Shown here in pieces: positions 1 through 6,914 of a stretch of DNA of 17,825 nt. The position numbers and the translations under genes are program-made. Each line of letters starts with the position of its first letter. The first letter of the stretch is position 1. The stretch lies in assembly GCA_039188505.1 (NCBI GenBank), contig JBCCZC010000063.1, positions 1 through 17,825 on the forward strand, read 5' to 3'. Origin of the DNA: JBCCZC01 sp039188505. GTDB taxonomy: Bacteria > Pseudomonadota > Gammaproteobacteria > Xanthomonadales > SZUA-38. The notes under the pieces were generated by a model, which saw nothing but the letters and a program-made list of their open reading frames with translations, was not told the origin of the DNA and did not search any database.

Positions 1-164
1 AAACCGCCCCGGGCCACGTTGGCGGCACGCGCTGATCGCCACGGACCCGGCGCTTTTTTCGCTACGCGAAAACCGCCCCGGGCCACGTTGGCGGCACGCG
101 CTGATCGCCACGGACCCGGCGCTTTTTTCGCTACGCGAAAACCGCCCCGGGCCACGTTGGCGGC
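1..164. repeat. 69-bp tandem repeat array, about 2.4 copies, cut by the window edge
   Basis: Two identical 69-bp units begin at 1 and 70, and a third starts at 139 and stops matching after 164. The array begins at base 1, so more copies may lie to the left. Each full unit contains a perfect small hairpin, TTTTCGC-TAC-GCGAAAA (56-72 and 125-141), and a CCGCC...GGCGG arm pair around a CCCGGG core. Because 69 is divisible by three, one plus frame stays open through the array and would give a 23-residue repeat, but that frame has no good start or recognisable domain. It looks like a structured intergenic minisatellite downstream of the minus-strand transporter gene. A repetitive coding end of an upstream gene cannot be excluded. 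Confidence 0.85.
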
Positions 165-242
165 GCTATTCTCCTCACGGGATCGCCGACTGCCACCGTA
201 CCGCACGACGGCTCGCTACGATTCCATAAGTCCGACAGGCTG

Positions 243-1024
243 CTAGGCGACGAAGCCCCGGAGCAGGTAACCGACTCCGTACGCCAGGGCCGCGGCGCTG
301 CCGCCGATGAACAGTGTGGCGAAGCCCTCGTTGAGCATGCCGCTGTCGACGATCCGCGCCTTCCAGATCCCCACGAGCGCGAACGCGATGCCCGTCAGGA
401 CGCACGTCGTGAGGAATGGCGCCGCGATCAGCCCCGGGGCCAGCGCATTGACGAAGAAGGTCAGCAGCGGCACCGCGCCGACGATAACGAACGCCACGAA
501 GGTCGTCAGTCCAGCCCGGCGGGGGTCCGGTCCGTGGCGCGGGAGGCCGAACTCCTCCGCGAGCATGGTCTCAACCCAGAGTTCCTTGTCCGCGGTGATC
601 ACCTCGACGACGCGCTCGAGGTCCGCTCCCACGAAACCCTTCCGCGAGAACAGCTGGCGGATCTCCTCGCGTTCCCCTTCCGGATACTTCTCGATGTGGC
701 GCAGCTCGGAACGCCTCGCCTTCTCGCGCTCCTGCTGCTCGGCTCGCGTGCCGAGGTAGTTGCTGACGGCCATGGAGAAGCCGTCTGCCAGGAGATTCGC
801 AAGACCAAGGACGATGATCACGGTGTCGTCCAGGGCCGCGCCGACCACGCCCGCCACGATGGCAAAGGTCGTCACGGCCCCGTCGATCGCGCCGTAGATG
901 AAGTCCTTCAGGTAGGACCTGTCAGCGCCGGCCTCGAGCCGTAGGCGGATGGCTTCGGGCGTGTGGGTCGCCTGGAGCTCGGCGCGGGATCGGCCTGCTC
1001 ATAGGCTCGGCGGAGGATCTCCAT
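243..1024 (-). CDS. VIT1/CCC1-family Fe2+/Mn2+ transporter, N-terminus probably frameshifted
   Basis: This is a membrane transporter of the VIT1/CCC1 family, whose members move Fe2+ or Mn2+ out of the cytosol. The body shows the family pattern: an N-terminal pair of membrane segments containing DFIYGAIDGAVTTFA, then SMAVSNYLGTRAEQQE leading into a long charged cytosolic helical region (about 90 residues, rich in Glu), then three hydrophobic C-terminal segments. The longest frame with a normal start codon is a GTG at 875, but that removes the conserved upstream stretch THTPEAIRLRLEAG...SYLKDFIYG. That stretch is open in the same frame back to a TGA at 999-1001 and has no ATG, GTG or TTG. An ATG at 1024 lies in another frame (MEILRRAYEQADPAP), and one extra base near 980-983 would join it to ELQATHTPEAI. 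I therefore give the range from 1024 and treat it as one gene with a one-base loss, either real or a sequence error. Family assignment is firm; start and activity are uncertain. Confidence 0.8.
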
Positions 1025-1132
1025 ACTCGAAGTCTAGCGCTCGAGGGGGGCGCAATCCTTGTCGCGGTTCCGCCGCGCGAGGCGTTCCGGTACATTCATC
1101 GGCCTGACCGGTCCGGCAAGGCAGCGCAGCCC

Positions 1133-2863
1133 ATGGCAACAGAAACGATCCAGGTCCCAGACATCGGCGACTTCGACGCCGTCCCCGTCATCGACATTCT
1201 CGTGGCCGAGGGCGACGAGGTGGAGGTCGAGCAGTCGCTGCTGACGCTCGAGTCTGACAAGGCGAGCATGGACATTCCGGCGCCGCAGGCTGGGCGGATC
1301 GCCCGCATCCTCGTGAAGCTGGGTGACTCCGTGTCGCAGGGCACGCCCATCGTCGAGCTGGAGCCCGCGGCGGCGACTGCGGCGGAGTCCGAGCCCGAAA
1401 ACCCCGAGCCGGCGCCGCAGTCCTCAGCGGCCCCGCCGGCCGGGGCCGCGGACGAGGTCAGCGCCCAGGTCGTGGTCCTCGGTTCAGGTCCCGGCGGGTA
1501 TACGGCGGCCTTCCGTGCGGCTGACCTCGGGCTCGATACGGTGCTGGTCGAGCGCTACGCAAGCCTCGGCGGCGTGTGCCTGAACGTCGGTTGCATCCCC
1601 TCGAAGGCACTCCTCCACACCGCCGAAATCATCACCGGCGCAGAGGCGATGGCCGCGCACGGCGTCACCTTCGGCAAGCCGGAGATCGACGTCGACAAGC
1701 TGCGCGGCTGGAAGGACAGCGTCGTGGGCAAGCTGACGGGCGGTCTCGCGGGCATGGCGAAGCAGCGCAAGGTACGGGTCGTTGCCGGTACCGGCACCTT
1801 CACCTCGCCGAATACGCTGGCCGTCGCCGGCGAGGACGGCACCACCACGGTGCGTTTCGAGAAGGCGATCATCGCGGCGGGATCCCAGGCCATCAAGCTG
1901 CCGGGGATGCCCTGGGACGACCCCAGGCTCATGGACTCTACCGACGCGCTGGAGCTCGCCGACATTCCCGAACGGATTCTCGTCGTGGGCGGCGGCATCA
2001 TCGGCATGGAGATGGCCAGCGTCTACCATGCGCTGGGATCGAAGGTGACCGTGGTCGAGATGCTGGACCAGCTGATGCCCGGCGCGGACCTCGATCTCGC
2101 CAAGGCGTTCCACCGCTTCGTCGGCAAGCGCTACGAGAACATCTTCCTGGCAAGCAAGGTGACAGGCATTGTGTCCGAGGACGCCGGCCTTCGGGTGAGC
2201 TTCGAGGGCGCAAAGACCCCGGACGAGGACGTCTTCGACCGCGTGCTGGTCGCTGTGGGCCGCGCTCCCAACGGCGGGAAGATCAACGCCGAGGCCGCGG
2301 GTGTGGCGGTCACGGATCGAGGTTTCATCGACGTGGATGGACAGATGCGGACCAACGTCCCGCACATCTTCGCGATCGGCGACCTGGTCGGTCAGCCCAT
2401 GCTGGCGCACAAGGCCACCCACGAGGCAAAGGTCGCCGCGGAGGTCTGTGCCGGCGAAAAGTCCGCCTTCGACGCCCGAGTGATCCCGAGCGTGGCGTAC
2501 ACGGATCCCGAGGTCGCCTGGGTGGGCGTCACCGAGAACGAGGCGAAGGCGCAGGGCATCGACTACGAGATCGGCAAGTTTCCCTGGGCGGCGAGCGGCC
2601 GCTCCCTCGGGCTCGGCCGCAGCGAGGGCTTCACCAAACTGATCTTCGAAGCCGGCAGCGAGCGGATCCTCGGCGCAGGCATCATCGGGTCCCATGCCGG
2701 TGACCTCATCGCCGAGTGTGGCCTGGCGATCGAGATGGGCGCCGAGGCCGCGGACATCGGCCTGACGATCCATCCGCACCCGACGCTCTCGGAGACCGTT
2801 GCCATGGCCGCCGAGGCCTTCGAGGGGACCATCACCGACCTCTACATGCCGAAGAGGAAATAG
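1133..2863 (+). CDS. lpdA: Dihydrolipoyl dehydrogenase (E3) with N-terminal lipoyl domain
   Basis: E3 reoxidises dihydrolipoyl groups of 2-oxoacid dehydrogenase complexes with FAD and NAD+ in the cytosol. The 576-residue protein starts with a lipoyl domain (about 1-78; DKASMDI, lipoyl-lysine K43), then an Ala/Pro/Glu-rich linker (79-109). Next come the FAD motif VVVLGSGPGGY (about 113-123), the redox disulfide GGVCLNVGC (C149 and C154), the NAD motif ILVVGGGIIGMEMAS (about 282-296), the second FAD motif FAIGDLVGQPMLAHKA and the catalytic pair in HPHPTLSE (H549 and E554). All key residues are present. It is about 100 residues longer than plain E3 because of the lipoyl domain, an arrangement known for pyruvate dehydrogenase-associated Lpd in several proteobacteria. 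aceE and aceF usually precede such genes, but here the upstream neighbour is a divergent transporter, so it is transcribed separately. A weak AAGG (1118-1121) precedes the ATG. Confidence 0.97.
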   Translation: MATETIQVPDIGDFDAVPVIDILVAEGDEVEVEQSLLTLESDKASMDIPAPQAGRIARILVKLGDSVSQGTPIVELEPAAATAAESEPENPEPAPQSSAAPPAGAADEVSAQVVVLGSGPGGYTAAFRAADLGLDTVLVERYASLGGVCLNVGCIPSKALLHTAEIITGAEAMAAHGVTFGKPEIDVDKLRGWKDSVVGKLTGGLAGMAKQRKVRVVAGTGTFTSPNTLAVAGEDGTTTVRFEKAIIAAGSQAIKLPGMPWDDPRLMDSTDALELADIPERILVVGGGIIGMEMASVYHALGSKVTVVEMLDQLMPGADLDLAKAFHRFVGKRYENIFLASKVTGIVSEDAGLRVSFEGAKTPDEDVFDRVLVAVGRAPNGGKINAEAAGVAVTDRGFIDVDGQMRTNVPHIFAIGDLVGQPMLAHKATHEAKVAAEVCAGEKSAFDARVIPSVAYTDPEVAWVGVTENEAKAQGIDYEIGKFPWAASGRSLGLGRSEGFTKLIFEAGSERILGAGIIGSHAGDLIAECGLAIEMGAEAADIGLTIHPHPTLSETVAMAAEAFEGTITDLYMPKRK

Positions 2864-2907
2864 CGCCGATCTGCGTCGCGGCGGTCCTTCGATCGCACCG
2901 ATGCAGG

Positions 2908-2926
2908 GCGTCGTTTTTCTCGACGC
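2908..2926 (+). terminator. Possible short hairpin terminator after lpdA
   Basis: GCGTCG (2908-2913) pairs perfectly with CGACGC (2921-2926) across a T-rich loop, 45 bases after the lpdA stop. Only a short imperfect T-rich stretch follows (ATTGTTT), so it is a weak candidate. Confidence 0.3.
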
Positions 2927-2930
2927 GCCA

Positions 2931-2961
2931 TTGTTTCCCCGGACGGTGACCTGATATCACC
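2931..2961 (+). promoter_or_regulatory. Weak promoter or operator candidate before the sodium channel gene
   Basis: TTGTTT (2931-2936) and TATCAC (2955-2960), 18 bases apart, could be -35 and -10 boxes. The -10 overlaps a small inverted repeat, GGTGA (2945-2949) and TCACC (2957-2961). Matches are modest and short arms like these occur by chance. A clear ribosome-binding site, AGGA at 2973-2976, sits five bases before the ATG at 2982. Confidence 0.22.
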
Positions 2962-2981
2962 CATCCGGCCCAAGGAAACGG

Positions 2982-3812
2982 ATGGCCTTGAGAGAACGCA
3001 TCCGGCGCTGGATCGAAGCGCCCCGCTTTCAGCAGACGATCATCACGCTCATCGTGATCAACGCGATCACGCTGGGCATGGAGACGTCCCCGGCGATCAT
3101 GGGCGCGGCAGGACCGCTGATCCTGCGGCTCGACAGCATCATCCTGGCGGTCTTCGTCGTCGAGATCGTGCTGCGGCTCTACGTTCATCGACTGCGCTTC
3201 TTTCGGGACCCCTGGAGCGTCTTCGACTTCGTCGTCGTCGGCATCGCGCTGCTGCCGAGCGGTGGACCCTTCAGCGTGCTGCGCGCCCTGCGGGTCCTGC
3301 GGATCCTGCGCCTCGTCTCGGCCGTGCCGAGCATGCGGATGGTCGTCCGCGCTCTCGTTTCGGCACTTCCGGGTCTGGGCTCGATCTTTGCGCTCCTCGC
3401 GCTGATCTTCTACGTCAGCGCGGTCATGGCGACCAAGCTCTTCGGCGAGGGATTTCCCGAGTGGTTCGGCAGCCTCGGCGCATCGCTCTACACGCTGTTC
3501 CAGATCATGACGCTCGAGAGCTGGTCGATGGGCATCGTCCGGCCGGTGATGGACGTCTACCCGGCGGCCTGGATCTTCTTCGTCATCTTCATCCTGGTCG
3601 CGACCTTCACGATGCTCAACCTGTTCATCGCCGTGGTGGTCAACGCCATGCAGTCACACCACGAGCAGACCCAGGGCATGTCCGACAAGGACGCGATCGA
3701 TCTCGGACATGACGAGCGCGCCGAGCTGCTGCTGGAAGTGCGGGCGCTACGCCGCGAGGTGGCGGCGCTGCGGGAAGGATCGGCCGGCGACGAGGCGCCG
3801 CCGGCCGGTTGA
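2982..3812 (+). CDS. Bacterial voltage-gated sodium channel (NaChBac/NavBac type)
   Basis: The 276-residue protein has the full one-domain, six-segment plan of prokaryotic voltage-gated sodium channels, which assemble as homotetramers in the inner membrane. S1 is about 17-35, S2 52-68 with acidic E61, S3 79-92, S4 97-113 with arginines R101, R104, R107 and R110 every third residue, S5 130-152, the pore helix and filter 165-182, and S6 195-223. The filter reads TLESW (177-181), the known high-Na+-selectivity signature; residue 182 is Ser followed by Met. The C-terminal tail (243-265, HDERAELLLEVRALRREVAALRE) has heptad spacing as expected for the tetramerisation coiled coil. Length matches the family (about 260-280). 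Such channels have been tied to motility, chemotaxis or pH homeostasis in alkaliphiles; the role here is unknown. It is followed eight bases later by the convergent cysK stop. Confidence 0.95.
   Translation: MALRERIRRWIEAPRFQQTIITLIVINAITLGMETSPAIMGAAGPLILRLDSIILAVFVVEIVLRLYVHRLRFFRDPWSVFDFVVVGIALLPSGGPFSVLRALRVLRILRLVSAVPSMRMVVRALVSALPGLGSIFALLALIFYVSAVMATKLFGEGFPEWFGSLGASLYTLFQIMTLESWSMGIVRPVMDVYPAAWIFFVIFILVATFTMLNLFIAVVVNAMQSHHEQTQGMSDKDAIDLGHDERAELLLEVRALRREVAALREGSAGDEAPPAG
3781..3807. terminator. GC-rich hairpin at the convergent sodium channel/cysK junction
   Basis: CGGCCGGCG (3781-3789) pairs perfectly with CGCCGGCCG (3799-3807) around a nine-base loop. It overlaps the last codons of the channel gene and lies just past the cysK stop, so it could limit read-through in either direction. 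There is no T-run, and the bases also encode protein, so termination is inferred from position and stem strength only. Confidence 0.35.
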
Positions 3813-3820
3813 CGGTCAGA

Positions 3821-4804
3821 TCAGGGCAACAGTTCAGACGCTGCCAGGCCGGTGGCTTCCTTCAGCCACTCGTCGTCCGAACCTTCCTCGATGCCCTCGA
3901 AGAGGATCGTCGACATGTAGCGCTCGCCCGTATCGGGCAGCATCGCGAGGATGACGGAACCTTCCGGCGCGTCCTGGGCGACGCGGAGTGCCGCGGCGAA
4001 GGTGCCACCGCCCGAGATCCCGGTGAAGATACCTTCGTTGTGGGCGAGGGCCCGGGCCGCGTCGCGCGACTCGACATCGCCGACGGGAACCAGGTGATCG
4101 TAGATGTTGCGGTCGAGCACCCCCGGCACGAAGTCCGGTGTCCAGCCCTGGATCATGTGCGGAGCCCACTCCTTGCCGGCGAGGAGCTGCGCGCCCTCGG
4201 GCTCGGTCGCCACGATCTGGATGTCCGGGCGCGCCAGCTTCAGCATCTGACCGGCGCCGGTCATGGTACCGCCGGTCCCCCAGCCGGTCACCCAGTAGTC
4301 AAGGCGCTGGCCGGTGAACGCCCGGATGATTTCGGGGCCCGTCGTGTTCCGGTGGTAGGCGGGATTCGCCTCGTTCTCGAACTGGCTGGCCAGAAACCAG
4401 CCGTTCTCTTCAGCCAGCTTCGCAGCCGCCTGGACCATGCCCGTGCCACGCTTCTCCTTCGGCGTGAGGATCACCTTCGCGCCAAGCGCCTTCATGATCT
4501 TGCGGCGCTCGATCGAGAACGACTCGGCCATGACCGCAACGAAGGGATAGCCCTTGGCCGCGCACACCATCGCCAGCGCGATGCCCGTGTTGCCGGATGT
4601 GGCCTCGACCACCGTCTGACCGGGTTGCAGCACACCGCGACGTTCCGCGTCCTCGATGATGCCGATCGCCAGGCGATCCTTCACCGAAGACAGCGGGTTG
4701 AAGAACTCCGGCTTCACGTACATGGTGACGTGGTCCGGGGCGATGCGGTTGATGCGGACGACCGGCGTGTTGCCGATGGTCTGCAGAATATTGTCGTAGA
4801 TCAC
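3821..4804 (-). CDS. cysK: Cysteine synthase A (O-acetylserine sulfhydrylase)
   Basis: CysK makes L-cysteine from O-acetyl-L-serine and sulfide with pyridoxal phosphate in the cytosol. With the GTG start at 4804 the protein has 327 residues, normal for the family. It shows the PLP lysine in NPLSSVKDR (K42), the substrate loop TSGNTG (69-74), the phosphate-binding glycine loop GTGGTMTG, GISGGGTFAA near the cofactor ring, and the C-terminal LPDTGERYMST typical of CysK. An upstream in-frame GTG at 4852 would add 16 residues unlike the family N-terminus and would lie upstream of the predicted -10 box, so I prefer 4804, which has AAAGGGA about six bases before it. CysM is the alternative, but the C-terminal motif and length favour CysK. 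It stands alone on its strand. Confidence 0.93.
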   Translation of the reverse strand: MIYDNILQTIGNTPVVRINRIAPDHVTMYVKPEFFNPLSSVKDRLAIGIIEDAERRGVLQPGQTVVEATSGNTGIALAMVCAAKGYPFVAVMAESFSIERRKIMKALGAKVILTPKEKRGTGMVQAAAKLAEENGWFLASQFENEANPAYHRNTTGPEIIRAFTGQRLDYWVTGWGTGGTMTGAGQMLKLARPDIQIVATEPEGAQLLAGKEWAPHMIQGWTPDFVPGVLDRNIYDHLVPVGDVESRDAARALAHNEGIFTGISGGGTFAAALRVAQDAPEGSVILAMLPDTGERYMSTILFEGIEEGSDDEWLKEATGLAASELLP

Positions 4805-4818
4805 GGGGAGTCCCTTTG

Positions 4819-4853
4819 GGTGGGTATTGGGAAACCCACAAGTTATACCCACC
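4819..4853 (-). promoter_or_regulatory. Nested inverted repeat around the cysK -10 box, possible operator
   Basis: GGTGGGTAT (4819-4827) and ATACCCACC (4845-4853) form perfect nine-base arms. Inside them TGGG-AAA-CCCA (4828-4838) forms a second, smaller inverted repeat. The predicted cysK -10 box (4842-4847) overlaps one arm, so a regulator bound here would cover the promoter, or the transcript could fold at its 5' end. No known regulator's consensus was recognised. Confidence 0.5.
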
Positions 4854-4868
4854 TAGGGAGCGCGACAA
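4842..4868 (-). promoter_or_regulatory. Predicted sigma-70 type promoter of cysK
   Basis: On the minus strand TTGTCG (4863-4868) is a 4/6 match to the -35 box and TATAAC (4842-4847) a 5/6 match to the -10 box. The 15-base spacer is shorter than ideal. Transcription would begin near 4835, about 30 bases before the GTG start at 4804. Confidence 0.45.
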
Positions 4869-5011
4869 ATGACGGATGTCGGGGCTGGGATAACGGGACG
4901 CCATATGGTAACGGCAATCGTCTTGCCGGGCATCGCGCGGCCCACAGCGTCGGACTCCGCTCCGCAACGGTACGGACCCTCGCTTCCGGACGCCAACCAG
5001 ACAGGTGATTC

Positions 5012-5863
5012 ATGAGCAAGCAGAAACGTCCGGTTCCCGATCTCGGCCTTCCGCTGATCGAGACCCACTGTCACCTCGACTACCTGAAGGCCGCGCCGAC
5101 CGAGGAAATCATCGCGACCGCCCGTGCGGTCGGTGTCGAGCGCTTCGTGACGATTGCGGTCGAACCGGCAAACTTCGACGCGGTCCGTACGCTGGCGCAC
5201 AGCTACCCGGAGGTCTGGGGCACCCAGGGCGTCCATCCGCACGAGGCCTCGAAGTTCGATGCCGATGCCGATGCCCGCATCGTCGCTTCGGCGGCGGATG
5301 AGCGAATCGTCGCGGTGGGGGAGATCGGGCTCGACTATCACTACGACCACTCGCCGCGGGCGGTGCAGCGTGCCGCCTTCGCACGTCAGCTCGAGATCGC
5401 CGCCGACTCCGATCGGCCGGTGGTCATTCACACCCGCGAGGCCGAAGACGATACCCGCGCCATCCTCGCCGAGCACGGCCCCGCGGTTCGGCGCCGCGGG
5501 GTGATCCACAGCTTCACCTCGAGCCCTGCGCTTGCGGAGTTCTGCCTCGACCAGGGATTTCTGCTCGGCTTCAACGGCATCGTGACCTTCAACGCGGCGG
5601 ACAACGTCCGCGAGGTCGTGGCACTGACGCCGGTCGAGCGCCTGCTCATCGAAACGGATTCCCCATTCCTGACGCCGGTGCCCTACCGCGGGCGCGAGAA
5701 TGCACCGGGCTTTATCCCCTTCGTGGCGGAGAAGATCGCGGCGGTCAAGGCCGTGCCCATCGATGCGCTGCTGCGCCAGCTTCATACCAACAGCATCGGC
5801 CTCTTCTGGCCCGGAGAGCTCGCCCGCGAGGGGGCCTCGACGGGCGAGCGTCTGGCTTCGTGA
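5012..5863 (+). CDS. TatD-family metal-dependent hydrolase/DNase
   Basis: TatD-family proteins are cytosolic TIM-barrel metallohydrolases; characterised members have DNase or 3'-exonuclease activity. The 283-residue protein has every metal-site motif: ETHCHLD (H19, H21 and D23), GVHPH (73-77), VGEIGLDYHYD (E104), VVIHTREAEDDT (H140), HSFTSS (H166) and ETDSPFLTP (D216). Length is a little above the usual 255-265 because of a short N-terminal extension and a C-terminal tail. AGG at 5003-5005 sits six bases before the ATG. It resembles the YcfH/TatD branch, but the specific paralogue cannot be fixed from motifs. It precedes accA by 79 bases, and a -10-like box there suggests accA also has its own promoter. 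Confidence 0.93.
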   Translation: MSKQKRPVPDLGLPLIETHCHLDYLKAAPTEEIIATARAVGVERFVTIAVEPANFDAVRTLAHSYPEVWGTQGVHPHEASKFDADADARIVASAADERIVAVGEIGLDYHYDHSPRAVQRAAFARQLEIAADSDRPVVIHTREAEDDTRAILAEHGPAVRRRGVIHSFTSSPALAEFCLDQGFLLGFNGIVTFNAADNVREVVALTPVERLLIETDSPFLTPVPYRGRENAPGFIPFVAEKIAAVKAVPIDALLRQLHTNSIGLFWPGELAREGASTGERLAS

Positions 5864-5898
5864 CGCGCCTGGCTCAGAGGCGCGGTCAACCCATGCGC

Positions 5899-5904
5899 TA
5901 TAAT
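5899..5904 (+). promoter_or_regulatory. Consensus -10 box upstream of accA
   Basis: A perfect TATAAT lies 38 bases before the accA ATG. No good -35 box is visible at 16-18 bases, and the TG at 5894-5895 is not correctly spaced for an extended -10, so the promoter may rely on an activator or on read-through from the tatD-family gene. Confidence 0.45.
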
Positions 5905-5942
5905 TCCCGATTGGTCGTTCTTCCCTGGGGACCGTTTCCCGC

Positions 5943-6914
5943 ATGACAACGCAGTCCGATCCGAATTTCCTCGATTTCGAGCAGCCCATTGCCGAGCTGC
6001 AGGCGAAGATCAAGGAGCTCCGCTTTGTCGGGAGCGACAACGCCATCAATCTCGAGGAGGAGATCGAGCGCCTCGAGGAGAAACTGGCGACGCGAACGGA
6101 GCAGATCTTCGGGTCCCTCAGCTCCTGGCAGATTTCGCAGCTCGCCCGGCACCCGCGGCGGCCCTACACGCTCGACTACGTCGCATCGATGCTCACGGAC
6201 TTCCACGAGCTCCACGGCGATCGACACTTCGCGGACGACTACGCCATCGTCGGCGGCGTCGGCCGCATCGACGACCGCCCGATCATGCTCATCGGCCACC
6301 AGAAGGGCCGGGACACCAAGGAGAAGGTGCGCCGGAACTTCGGCATGCCGAGACCCGAAGGCTATCGGAAGGCGCTGCGCCTCATGCAGCTTGCCGAACG
6401 CTTCGGCCTCCCCATCGTGACGCTCATCGATACACCGGGCGCCTACCCCGGGATCGGCGCCGAGGAGCGGGGTCAGAGCGAGGCGATCGCGCGGAACCTG
6501 CTGGAGATGTCCCGGCTGACCGTGCCGATCCTGTGCTGCGTGGTCGGCGAGGGCGGATCCGGCGGCGCGCTGGCCATCGGCGTCGGCGATCGGACGCTGA
6601 TGCTGGAGTACTCCACCTATTCGGTCATCTCTCCCGAAGGCTGTGCTTCGATCCTCTGGAAGGACGCCAAGTTTGCCGAGGATGCGGCGTCGGCGCTTGG
6701 TATCACGTCGCGGACGCTCAAGCGCCATGGCCTCATCGACGAGGTCGTGCCCGAACCGCTGGGTGGCGCCCACCGCGACCCCGCGGCAATGGCGCAGGCA
6801 CTCAAGGCCCGCCTCCTTGCTAATCTCGAGGAGCTCGACGGCACCGACCCGGTCGACCTGGTTGCCGACCGCTACGATCGAATCGCGAGCTATGGCGAGG
6901 TCCGCAACGGCTGA
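5943..6914 (+). CDS. accA: Acetyl-CoA carboxylase carboxyltransferase subunit alpha
   Basis: AccA pairs with AccD to transfer the carboxyl group from biotin on AccB to acetyl-CoA, giving malonyl-CoA for fatty-acid synthesis. The 323-residue protein matches the usual 315-325. It has the N-terminal helical region starting FLDFEQPIAELQAKI (about 9-23), the crotonase-like core with GHQKGRDTKEK (118-128), FGMPRPEGYRKALRLM (133-148), IDTPGAYPG (162-170) and GEGGSGGALAIG (202-213), and the C-terminal SPEGCASILWKD block. No key motif is missing. GGGGA (5927-5931) is a distant ribosome-binding site. The last 23 bases overlap the start of tilS. Confidence 0.98.
   Translation: MTTQSDPNFLDFEQPIAELQAKIKELRFVGSDNAINLEEEIERLEEKLATRTEQIFGSLSSWQISQLARHPRRPYTLDYVASMLTDFHELHGDRHFADDYAIVGGVGRIDDRPIMLIGHQKGRDTKEKVRRNFGMPRPEGYRKALRLMQLAERFGLPIVTLIDTPGAYPGIGAEERGQSEAIARNLLEMSRLTVPILCCVVGEGGSGGALAIGVGDRTLMLEYSTYSVISPEGCASILWKDAKFAEDAASALGITSRTLKRHGLIDEVVPEPLGGAHRDPAAMAQALKARLLANLEELDGTDPVDLVADRYDRIASYGEVRNG

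Noticed and set aside
19..246. Open plus frame through the 69-bp repeats, giving a 23-residue repeat protein
   Set aside because: It is open mainly because the repeat length is a multiple of three; it starts at a TTG inside the repeat with no ribosome-binding site and has no known domain. A reading from outside the window cannot be excluded.
2864..2981. Possible small gene between lpdA and the sodium channel gene
   Set aside because: No frame with a start, ribosome-binding site and plausible coding content is visible; only weak promoter and hairpin signals were seen.
3809..5008. Plus-strand open frame of 399 codons over cysK
   Set aside because: Antisense shadow of cysK; low-complexity Arg/His/Asp-rich translation without motifs.
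4853..6049. Minus-strand open frame of 398 codons over the tatD-family gene
   Set aside because: Antisense shadow of a gene with all metal-site motifs; no recognisable domain on the minus strand.
6643..6891. Longer tilS start inside accA
   Set aside because: The extra 83 residues are an out-of-frame reading of accA and are unlike the TilS N-terminus; the ATG at 6892 gives the normal distance to the PP-loop.
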